In this document: positions 16,627 through 24,135 of the stretch, piece after piece
Position numbering within the stretch: the stretch's first letter is position 1
Layout: each line of letters opens with the position of its first letter
Origin: Dinghuibacter silviterrae
Lineage (GTDB): Bacteria > Bacteroidota > Bacteroidia > Chitinophagales > Chitinophagaceae
Assembly: GCF_004366355.1 (NCBI RefSeq)
Contig: NZ_SODV01000001.1
Location: forward strand, 1,488,001 to 1,552,000
DNA length: 64,000 nucleotides
Direction of reading: 5' to 3'
Notes under the pieces: model-generated
Databases searched by the model: none
The model's input: only the letters and a program-made list of their open reading frames with translations
What the model was told of the DNA's origin: nothing
Made by a program: the position numbers and the translations under genes

Positions 16627-18747
16627 ATGAAATATTCCCTTCTTTGTCTTGCTTTGGGCTTTTCATTGACAGGCTTTGCGCAGCAGAAAACCGCGTTCCA
16701 GACGAGCAGCCCCTGGATCCCCCAGATCGACGTCCGTTCCGACATGGCCATCGTGTATGGCGTCAGCGACCGGCTACACCTCACGTTTGAACAAAGGGTG
16801 CGGTCCTGGCGCGACCGCGGCTACCAGCTCGCGTTTATGACCGGGATCGCCTGGGGCGGGTATTTTGATTATTTTCTTGGTGCCTGGGATGGAAAAAACC
16901 ACCTGGGCGTAGGACAGGTCCAGCAAAATGGGGATACCATCTGGCACGGCCACAACATGCCATACGTCGTCCCCGTCCAATCGTTTATCGACTATATGAA
17001 AACCGCGGTGGTCAAACGCGTGATCGACGCCGGTATCCACACGGTTTTTCTGGAGGAGCCCGAGTTCTGGGCGCGCGCGGGGTATAGCCAGCCGTTTAAG
17101 GAGGAGTGGCAAAAGTATTATGGCTTCCCTTGGAGGCCGCAGGACGCTTCCCCCGAAAACACCTACTTGTCCAACAAGCTCAAGTACCATTTGTACTATC
17201 ATGCGATCAAAGAAGTGTCGGACTATGCAAAGGCCTATGCTTTGTCGAAAGGTGCAACCGTAAAGGTGTACATCGCCACCCACTCTCTTGTTAATTATTC
17301 CTCCTGGCAAATCGTCAGCCCCGAAGCCAGCCTCGCCTCGCTGCCCGGTATAGACGGCTACATTGCCCAGGTATGGACGGGAACTTCCCGGGAACCGACC
17401 TATTTCGACGGGTTGAGAAAGGAGCGGGTGTTTGAAAACGCCTACCTGGAATACGGGTCGATGGTATCGATGACCGCCCCCACCGGCCGGAAGCTTTTCT
17501 TTTTAACCGATCCCATCGAAGACCGGCCGAGAGACTGGGCCGATTACAAAAAGAACTACCAGGCGACCTTTACCGCCGAAATCCTGTATCCCGGCGTTGA
17601 CAACTACGAAGTCATGCCCTGGCCCGAGCGCATCTACACCCGTCCCTACAAGCTGGCGAATAGCGACTCCGCGGTGCTGATCCCGAAGTACTACTCCACC
17701 CAGATGCAGGTTATGATCAATGTGCTGAATGCGATGCCGCGGTCTGTCCGGCGCATTTCCGGCTCTTCCGGCATCGGCGTGTTGATGGGCAATTCGCTGA
17801 TGTTTCAGCGTTTCCCGACCCACAACGGGTACGACGATCCCCAATTCTCCAATTTTTACGGCCAAACCCTGCCCCTCATCAAACGGGGGATTCCCGTACA
17901 AACCGTACATATGGAGAACTTGCAGTATCCCGCCACCCTCAGCCACATCAAGGTCCTTGTGATGAGCTATTCCAACATGAAACCCATGTCCCCTTCCGTA
18001 CACCGGTATATCGCGGACTGGGTCCGGAAGGGCGGGACGCTGATCTATTGCGGCCGTGACGACGATCCTTATCAGAACGTGATGGAGTGGTGGGATACGA
18101 AAGGGAATTCTTTTACTGCTCCCTCCCAGCACCTGTTCAAACTGCTTGGGGTAGAAGGGGCCGGTCGCTTTCCCGTCGGTAAAGGTGTGGTCTATGTGAT
18201 CCGGCAAGACCCGAAAGAGTTTGTTCTACAGGCTTCCGGCGACACCGCGTATGTCCGGACCGTTCGCCAGGCCTACGGCGCCCTCTCCGTTAAAAACAAT
18301 TTCTACCTCGAACGCGGGCCGTATGACATCGTTTCGGTCCTCGACGAAAATCCCGATACCGCGGCTTATGTGGTGCACGGACCGGTGATCGACCTGTTCG
18401 ATCCTATGCTTCCGGTGCTGGCCTCGAAGACCGTTCTGCCCGGGGAACAAGCGTTGCTGTATGACCTTCGCCGTGCGCCGGCGGGGCCGTCCGTGCTGGC
18501 TTCGGCGTCGCGGATATATTCCGCGCGGGTCTCCGGCCGCAGTTTTGCTTTTGTCGCTAAAAGTCCGGCCGCAACGATCGATGCCAGCAGGGTGTGGTTA
18601 CCGTCCCGGCCGGTTTCGGTCTCGGTGACCGACGTGAATGGGGCGCCGGTGCCCGATGTGTCGTCCTCCTGGAATGAGGTGTCGCATACGTTGTTCCTGG
18701 GATTTGGGAATAGCCCGGAGGGCGTGCAGGTGCGCCTGCGCTGGTGA
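16627..18747 (+). CDS. Putative secreted glycoside hydrolase, GH42-like layout, family unassigned
   Basis: The 706-residue protein has a signal peptide (about 1-19, GFAQ). Residues of about 35-350 look like a TIM barrel. IDAGIHTVFLEEPEFW carries candidate acid/base residues Glu143, Glu144 and Glu146, and NYEVMPWPERIY (Glu328) sits where a barrel-end nucleophile would lie. A Rossmann/glutamine-amidotransferase-like domain follows (about 375-510: HRYIADWVRKGGTLIYCGRDD), then a beta C-terminal domain. This order resembles GH42-type enzymes, but I cannot place it in a numbered family. As last gene of the susCD operon it probably cuts the imported or surface-bound glycan. ATG 16627 is preferred to GTG 16621. 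Confidence 0.6.
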   Translation: MKYSLLCLALGFSLTGFAQQKTAFQTSSPWIPQIDVRSDMAIVYGVSDRLHLTFEQRVRSWRDRGYQLAFMTGIAWGGYFDYFLGAWDGKNHLGVGQVQQNGDTIWHGHNMPYVVPVQSFIDYMKTAVVKRVIDAGIHTVFLEEPEFWARAGYSQPFKEEWQKYYGFPWRPQDASPENTYLSNKLKYHLYYHAIKEVSDYAKAYALSKGATVKVYIATHSLVNYSSWQIVSPEASLASLPGIDGYIAQVWTGTSREPTYFDGLRKERVFENAYLEYGSMVSMTAPTGRKLFFLTDPIEDRPRDWADYKKNYQATFTAEILYPGVDNYEVMPWPERIYTRPYKLANSDSAVLIPKYYSTQMQVMINVLNAMPRSVRRISGSSGIGVLMGNSLMFQRFPTHNGYDDPQFSNFYGQTLPLIKRGIPVQTVHMENLQYPATLSHIKVLVMSYSNMKPMSPSVHRYIADWVRKGGTLIYCGRDDDPYQNVMEWWDTKGNSFTAPSQHLFKLLGVEGAGRFPVGKGVVYVIRQDPKEFVLQASGDTAYVRTVRQAYGALSVKNNFYLERGPYDIVSVLDENPDTAAYVVHGPVIDLFDPMLPVLASKTVLPGEQALLYDLRRAPAGPSVLASASRIYSARVSGRSFAFVAKSPAATIDASRVWLPSRPVSVSVTDVNGAPVPDVSSSWNEVSHTLFLGFGNSPEGVQVRLRW

Positions 18748-18789
18748 GCGGCGTGCCCCGAGCGCAGTGCGGCGCGGCATTGCCCGCCG

Positions 18790-21078
18790 CTATTGCAGCC
18801 GGTTCCCCCCGCTGACAATCAGCTGCGTGGTCCCCGGGTCCACATAAAGCCCCGGCGCTTCGATCCCTCGCTGGGTTGTCCACACATTGTTGTTGATCCA
18901 TACCCCGTTACCGTGTTCCACTTTGATGGCGCCCCTCATCTTTTCGATGGTGGGCGCCTTTTCTTTGTTGATGACCTGGTTCCCACGGAAGACAAGGTTG
19001 GTAAACGCCGCTGCCTCGACCGCCGGCCCCGTCATTTCCTGGAAAATATTGTTGTCGAAAAGGATGCCGCTGAGGAACGGATAATAGGTCGGGCTCCCGT
19101 TACAATCCGCGCCGATCGATACTGCCGCCCCGTCGCCCGCGCCGATGCAATTCGACGAGTCGAAGCGGTTGTTGCGGATGATGACGTTCCTCGCACCAAA
19201 GCCCTCGCTCCAGCTCGATCCCACGTCCGCAATCAGCAGCATGGCCGAGTGCTGGTTATGGTAAAAACGGTTCCCCTCCACCAGCCAGTCCGCCGTATTG
19301 CAAAGGACGCCCCGGGCGCGGTTTTCGTGAAAGTAACAGTTCCGGATGATGACATTGTTCGACCCATACCGGTGGTTGAACAGGATCGCGTCCGACACGA
19401 TGTGCGCCGGCAGCGGATCGCTAAAGACAAGGGTCACGGTGCTTTTTTTATAGTCCGGCGTCACGGCCGTCAGCTTCCCCGTAAAACCCGTCGGCGAGTA
19501 ATCCGCATTCCGGATCTCGACCCGGTCCCCCGGCGTAAACGGACACCGCCAGGGTACCAGGTTCACCGCGATCAGCGTATGCGCGTCCACGCGCTGCACC
19601 CCCGAATGCACGTTGTCGTGGATATTCACACAGTCGTCCCCCATATACCCAAAGTCGCACCCCTCCAGCCGGATAAACCCCTGCGACTGGTCGATGTGAA
19701 ACCCATCCGCCGTCGTTGTAATGGGCCTTCTTTGACCCGGGGGAAAAGTAATGTTGCACCGCAAGAGCTCCACGTGGTCCATATCACCCCCACCCACAAA
19801 CCCTTCGCCCGGAAAAGAAAATATGTTCACGCCCTGCAGCGACAATTGCGTATTGCTCCCCAGGATGATCGCCATCTTGTCATAGTTGTAATGCCGCAGC
19901 AGGTACAGTTGCCCCGCCTTTGCCGGCACCGGCCAGTTCGGCCAGACGCGGACCGTCCGGTCGTCCAGCTTGTCGATCTTTTTGGGTCCGAAATCCCCAA
20001 ACTCCTGCCCCGGTCCCGGAACGCGCAATTTTTCATCCAGTGGATTCATCGACAGCCAGCGTTTCGGATCCAGCGGCGCCGCGCTGTCAAACCGCATCTC
20101 GAAAAAAGCGCCCTTACTGTCCACCTTCGTCACCCGCCCCACCGATGCCAGCGGATCGATCGACCAGTCCCAGTCCATATTGAAATGGCTCATCACTACC
20201 CGGTGGCAATGGTTGATTACCATCCCATGCCCCCCTTTGATCAGATGGAAAAGAAAAGTAGCCCCACCCCCGTCAAACACAAAATCCTGTAAGGAGTCAA
20301 AGTGGATGGTCTGCCCCGACGTGATCCGGTACACGCCCTTGGGCACGATCAGTTTGGAGGCCTTTACTTCGCGGCACTTTTGCAGCGCCGCCTTGAAGGC
20401 GGCCAGGTTCCGGTCGGGGCCCGCTGCCGGCGGGGCATTGCCGTCGGCCACGGCGCCAAAGTCGGCGAGGTTCAGGACCGGGCCCGTTGGATTTTTGGGC
20501 GGGTCGACTTTGAAGTCTTGGGCGCCCGTGGGCAGCGGCGGCGGTGCCGCGCCCGCGCTGGGCGAAGCCCCCGTTAGGGGCACGGAGACCCACCCATTCC
20601 CCTGCTCCACCCGCATATCCCTGATCCGGACGGCCGCCTGCCGGTGGATTCCCATCACGATGTAAAAGTCCGAGGTCTGTAGGGCGGACACCCGGAGCTT
20701 TGTCGTACCCACGGTCCCCGGGTCGTCATTCCAGCGGCGCCATTGATCCGCGCCGATGCCCAGCCGGTCGCAGCGCACAAAGACGTAGAAGTAGTTGTCC
20801 GGTCCGCTTCGATCCACCACCTCGTAGTCGATCGTGATCGTATATTCCTTGCCCGCCTTCATCAGCCCCGCCGGTATGATCAGGCAGGAATTCCACTCGG
20901 CGGTGCTTTTGCGGCTATCGGCGCTCAACACGCGGTCGCCTTTCGGCGTTGTAAAAGGGATCGTGAATGCCGTCTGGCAGTTGGGCGGATCTTTCCGGAG
21001 TTGCCAGACGGGATTGTTTTGCGCACGGACATGTACGACCGGCAGCAGCGCCAGGGCGGCGATCAGGTGGGCTTTCAT
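18790..21078 (-). CDS. Secreted parallel beta-helix protein, GH110-like
   Basis: A signal peptide (1-20, VRAQ) precedes an N-terminal beta-sandwich (about 25-160). A pectin-lyase-like start follows (LADFGAVADGNAP) and then many beta-helix coils. The segments DGFHIDQSQGFIRLEGCDFG, GDDCVNIHDNV, NRARGVLCNTADWLVEGNRF and AMLLIADVGSSWSEGFGARN resemble alpha-1,3-galactosidases of family GH110, with the Asp pair in GDD as candidate active-site residues. It probably removes terminal galactose from a glycan, but polygalacturonase-like or inactive beta-helix proteins are alternatives. Start at ATG 21078, directly before the signal. The stop lies 42 bases from that of the convergent hydrolase gene. Confidence 0.6.
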   Translation of the reverse strand: MKAHLIAALALLPVVHVRAQNNPVWQLRKDPPNCQTAFTIPFTTPKGDRVLSADSRKSTAEWNSCLIIPAGLMKAGKEYTITIDYEVVDRSGPDNYFYVFVRCDRLGIGADQWRRWNDDPGTVGTTKLRVSALQTSDFYIVMGIHRQAAVRIRDMRVEQGNGWVSVPLTGASPSAGAAPPPLPTGAQDFKVDPPKNPTGPVLNLADFGAVADGNAPPAAGPDRNLAAFKAALQKCREVKASKLIVPKGVYRITSGQTIHFDSLQDFVFDGGGATFLFHLIKGGHGMVINHCHRVVMSHFNMDWDWSIDPLASVGRVTKVDSKGAFFEMRFDSAAPLDPKRWLSMNPLDEKLRVPGPGQEFGDFGPKKIDKLDDRTVRVWPNWPVPAKAGQLYLLRHYNYDKMAIILGSNTQLSLQGVNIFSFPGEGFVGGGDMDHVELLRCNITFPPGQRRPITTTADGFHIDQSQGFIRLEGCDFGYMGDDCVNIHDNVHSGVQRVDAHTLIAVNLVPWRCPFTPGDRVEIRNADYSPTGFTGKLTAVTPDYKKSTVTLVFSDPLPAHIVSDAILFNHRYGSNNVIIRNCYFHENRARGVLCNTADWLVEGNRFYHNQHSAMLLIADVGSSWSEGFGARNVIIRNNRFDSSNCIGAGDGAAVSIGADCNGSPTYYPFLSGILFDNNIFQEMTGPAVEAAAFTNLVFRGNQVINKEKAPTIEKMRGAIKVEHGNGVWINNNVWTTQRGIEAPGLYVDPGTTQLIVSGGNRLQ

Positions 21079-21101
21079 GGCGTCGGGGTTTGCCCTAAAT
21101 A

Positions 21102-21965
21102 TCAAAAAATATCCCGGATTACCGTCGTTATTTTATTAAAAACGATAGGGTCTCCTATCTTTTTGCCCTGCAACACCTGGGCGAGGGGTGCCTGGGGGGA
21201 AAGGAAAATAACCTCCCAGCCTTCCAACGTTTGCCTGCCCAGCCCGGCCCCGATAAAAAAGGCCATTGCCTCCGTTACCACCATCGTCCCGGCGACCGCG
21301 TGCAACGCCGCCAGCTCCTTCACCGACTCCGCGAGCTGACGGGCATGCATATCCTTTTGCAGATGCCCCATCGCCCGCCCGGTTTCATATTTGTCTCCCG
21401 CGGAGCTTTTTTCCTCACTATTGGCCGACTCCTGGGCCATATCCATGGCCTGCTGGGCCGCGGCCATGCGCTCGCGCAATACACTTTCGGCATGCGCCTT
21501 GGCGGCGGTTTTGAAGGCGAGTTTTTCCGTGGGGGTGGACATGAGGCAAAAGTACACCACCCACACGATAAAGAACGCCTGCAACGGTACGCGGAACCAC
21601 AAATACCCGACGCCCTTCCCGTCGGTGGTCCCGGTCTCGTAATTGATGTGGTGCACCGCGGCGCGGATGTTGGCGGGTAGCATCAGCACAAAAAGCGCGA
21701 TCAGGACGAGACCCAAAGATAACCGGAGAGAAGGGACGAGCAACCCGAAGCCGAGGAGGACCTCGGCGACGCCGGTGGCGTAGACCATTTCCTTTTTGAA
21801 GGGGATAAAACCGGGCACCATCAGGGTCATTCCTTTTGTGAATTTGAAGTGACCCAGCGCGGTGAAGCAGAGCATGACGCACATCGCGATGTTGCCGGCC
21901 GTCGTCACACTGCGGAACGTGAGCGACAGCAGGAAGGTGAGTACTAATATGAAGAGTGGCTTCAT
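21102..21965 (-). CDS. Fusion of a DoxX-like membrane domain with a GreA-like C-terminal domain
   Basis: One open frame of 287 residues joins two families. Residues 1-141 form a four-helix DoxX-like protein (LCFTALGHFKFTKGMTLMVP; AAVHHINYETGTTDGKGVGY) that elsewhere ends about here. From Met142 the sequence matches small cytoplasmic Bacteroidota proteins related to the GreA/GreB C-terminal domain: an alpha-helical stretch with KSSAGDKYETGRAM, then a beta fold ending SPQAPLAQVLQGKKIGDPIVF. Met142 has a perfect TACTTTTG element 5 bases upstream, so the second half could be made alone. ATG 21965 is preferred to GTG 21971. A sequencing error or missing stop between two genes cannot be excluded. 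Confidence 0.6.
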   Translation of the reverse strand: MKPLFILVLTFLLSLTFRSVTTAGNIAMCVMLCFTALGHFKFTKGMTLMVPGFIPFKKEMVYATGVAEVLLGFGLLVPSLRLSLGLVLIALFVLMLPANIRAAVHHINYETGTTDGKGVGYLWFRVPLQAFFIVWVVYFCLMSTPTEKLAFKTAAKAHAESVLRERMAAAQQAMDMAQESANSEEKSSAGDKYETGRAMGHLQKDMHARQLAESVKELAALHAVAGTMVVTEAMAFFIGAGLGRQTLEGWEVIFLSPQAPLAQVLQGKKIGDPIVFNKITTVIRDIF

Positions 21966-22022
21966 AAACACTTATTTTTCCTCAAATATCCTGTTGCGTA
22001 CCGGTGTCCGGAATGATGTATG

Positions 22023-22598
22023 TTAGTTTCGGGTCTTGCGGATACGGCTGAGGCTTTCGGGCTGGATACCGAGATAGGAGGATAAGTGCTTGACGGAGAG
22101 TGCGCTGATGAGACCTGGGTGTTTGTCGAGGAGCTGTTTGTAGCGTTCCTCGGCCGTGAGGGCGAGGATGTCCATTTCGCGTCTCAGGCGCCGCACATAT
22201 TGGTGTTCGGCCATGAGTCGCCCGATCCGTTCGCCCTGGTGGGAGTGGCGATAAAATTCCTGCAGGGGGTCATAAGCGATGGCGACGGTTTCGGTGTCTT
22301 CCAGGCACTCGATAAAGACCGGGCTGGGTTCCCTTGTAATAAACGACAGGTAGGCGGCAACGAAGTCGCCCTTGAAATGAAAATCCACCGTGTATTCTTT
22401 TCCATCCTTTAAGAAATAGTTCCGGGTAGCGCCATTGTATAAAAAATAGATGTGGCCCGCGACCTGTCCCTCGCGGATGAGGAAGTCGCCCTTGCGATGG
22501 TGCCGGACGTCGAGCAGTGGAACGAACGCCTGCCACTCGTCGTCGGGGAGGGGGAGGATGCGGGCGAAGGCTTCGCGTATGGCGGTGGGGGCGTCCAT
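22023..22598 (-). CDS. Crp/Fnr-family transcriptional regulator
   Basis: The 191-residue protein has a cyclic-nucleotide-binding-type beta roll (about 25-120: GDFLIREGQVAGHIYFLYNGATRNYF) and a C-terminal helix-turn-helix (about 155-190, ISALSVKHLSSYLGIQPESLSRIRK). The Arg/Ser pair needed for cAMP binding is not obvious, so the effector is unknown, as for many such Bacteroidota proteins. It is divergent from the AraC gene at 22628, with 29 bases between starts. TATCTTTA on its strand is a near match to the promoter element, so both promoters overlap and may be regulated together. Confidence 0.85.
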   Translation of the reverse strand: MDAPTAIREAFARILPLPDDEWQAFVPLLDVRHHRKGDFLIREGQVAGHIYFLYNGATRNYFLKDGKEYTVDFHFKGDFVAAYLSFITREPSPVFIECLEDTETVAIAYDPLQEFYRHSHQGERIGRLMAEHQYVRRLRREMDILALTAEERYKQLLDKHPGLISALSVKHLSSYLGIQPESLSRIRKTRN

Positions 22599-22627
22599 TT
22601 GCCGTTAAAGATACGTACCTTGCGTGC

Positions 22628-23482
22628 ATGTTATCACGCTTTCCACCCGCGCCCGCGGAGGCTACGGATGCGTCTTTTCTTACAGGAAAGAAGGAAACCT
22701 TTGCCAAACTAAAGATCGAATCGAAGATGGGGCAGCGCACGGTGCTGATGACGGAGCATACGTTGATTTTTGTGCTGAAGGGGACGAAGCTGCTTCACTT
22801 CCCGGAGGAAACGGTCAAGGCGACGCCAGGGTCGGTCGTCTTGCTGCGGAAGGGTATCTATGTCATGGCGGAGTATGTGGAGGACGGCCTGGACTTTGAG
22901 GCACTGATGTTGTTCTTGCCCGGGAGGCTGTTGCAGTCGATGGCGGTGCATGGGGAGAAAGGAGCCAGCCACGAGCAATTTCTTGTTTTCCCTTCACCAC
23001 CAGCCATCAATGGTTTTAAAGAAGGCTTCCGGCGATACTTTGAAGACCGGCCTTCCGAGGTAGAAAGTTTGCTGCCGCTGAAACAGCAGGAAATACTTTT
23101 GTTGTTGCTTTCCGGGAGCGAGCGGGACAAGGTGAGGCGGTTTATACGTTCAGCGGTGGGATCGGAACCGTCGGACATCGACTTTATCGTCCGCAGCTAT
23201 TTGTTCCAGCCGGTCACCATAGCGGATCTTGCCGGGCTGGCGAACTGTAGCCTGGCGAAATTCAAACGGGATTTTCAACAACGCCATCAATGTTCGCCCC
23301 ACGCCTGGATCACGACCCAGCGGCTGTCGCACGCTTCCATGCTGTTGCAGCATACGAATCAACAAGTGGGAGCGGTGGCGCTGGAATGCGGTTTCGAAAG
23401 CACCTCTCACTTTATCCGGTTGTTTAAAAAGGAATACGGGTACACGCCTGCCGCCGGAAGAATCAAAGCGACTATTGTTTGA
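22628..23482 (+). CDS. AraC-family transcriptional regulator
   Basis: ATG 22628 yields 284 residues. The N-terminal cupin-like domain (about 25-160) contains TEHTLIFVLKGTKLLHFPEE and GSVVLLRKGIYVMAEY. The C-terminal double helix-turn-helix (about 185-280) contains IADLAGLANCSLAKFKRDFQ and ALECGFESTSHFIRLFKKEY. A longer upstream frame would overlap the divergent Crp gene and lacks family features. It is transcribed towards the SDR gene 47 bases downstream, which may be its target. TACCTTGC lies just before the start. The effector is unknown. Confidence 0.85.
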   Translation: MLSRFPPAPAEATDASFLTGKKETFAKLKIESKMGQRTVLMTEHTLIFVLKGTKLLHFPEETVKATPGSVVLLRKGIYVMAEYVEDGLDFEALMLFLPGRLLQSMAVHGEKGASHEQFLVFPSPPAINGFKEGFRRYFEDRPSEVESLLPLKQQEILLLLLSGSERDKVRRFIRSAVGSEPSDIDFIVRSYLFQPVTIADLAGLANCSLAKFKRDFQQRHQCSPHAWITTQRLSHASMLLQHTNQQVGAVALECGFESTSHFIRLFKKEYGYTPAAGRIKATIV

Positions 23483-23529
23483 GCCGTTTAGGCTAACAAG
23501 CCCGCGGGTCTGCGCGCGATCTTTGCGCA

Positions 23530-24135
23530 ATGAAAATATTATTGGTAGGGGGGAACGGAACCATCGGGCGGTGCATCACCGCCGCCTTTCAGACACGCGG
23601 TCACGACATCATCATTGCCGGCAGGAACAGCGGCTCGATCCAGGTGGACATCGCATCGCCGGAATCCATTGATGCTATGTACCGGCAAGCGGGTGTCCTG
23701 GACGCGGTCATTTGTGCGGCAGGGACGGGGTACTATGGGCCGTTTGACGACATGACGCCCGCGCTGATGCTGCCGGGTATACAAGGCAAACTGCTGGGGC
23801 AGGTGAACCTCGTGGTCGCGGGCAAACCTTTTGTCCGGCCCGGGGGGTCTTTCACGCTCACCACGGGTATTGCGGCTGAGCTTCCCGCACGCAACGGCAC
23901 TTGTGTCGCGCTGATCAACGGCGCGCTCAATAGTTTTGTACTCGGGGCCGCCCAGGAAATGACCGATGGCAGAAGGGTCAACGCCGTCAGCCCGGGGTTG
24001 GTGGAAGACAGCGCGGAGCGTTATGGGGCTTTTTTTCCGGGATATAACCTGGTGCCGATGGACAAATTGGTGAATGCCTATATCCTGAGTGTGGAGGGGG
24101 CGGTTAATGGGAAGATCCTGAAGGTGTATGAATAG
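23530..24135 (+). CDS. Short-chain dehydrogenase-like protein lacking the usual Tyr-Lys pair
   Basis: The 201-residue Rossmann protein begins MKILLVGGNGTIG, a GGxGxIG nucleotide-binding motif, followed by IIIAGRNSGSIQVDI, CAAGTGYYGPF and VSPGLVEDS, the normal SDR layout. At the catalytic position the sequence reads ARNGTCVALINGALNSF, where the YxxxK motif is absent. This fits a known divergent SDR group (Lin1944-like) that lacks most active-site residues. It may bind NAD(P) without classical dehydrogenase activity. CTTTGC lies shortly before the start. Its last 32 bases overlap the convergent gene at 24104. Confidence 0.75.
   Translation: MKILLVGGNGTIGRCITAAFQTRGHDIIIAGRNSGSIQVDIASPESIDAMYRQAGVLDAVICAAGTGYYGPFDDMTPALMLPGIQGKLLGQVNLVVAGKPFVRPGGSFTLTTGIAAELPARNGTCVALINGALNSFVLGAAQEMTDGRRVNAVSPGLVEDSAERYGAFFPGYNLVPMDKLVNAYILSVEGAVNGKILKVYE

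Noticed and set aside
18748-18789. Bidirectional terminator between the hydrolase and the GH110-like gene
   Set aside because: The 42-base gap is GC-rich and can fold, but no T run follows on either strand, so it is not called.
18793-20292. 499-codon open frame antisense to the GH110-like gene
   Set aside because: Arg/Pro/His-rich product with no recognised features; the opposite strand has a signal peptide and beta-helix coils.
22517-22627. Longer N-terminus for the AraC gene at 22628
   Set aside because: It would overlap the divergent Crp gene, starts at a weak codon context and adds Arg/Gly-rich residues unlike the family.
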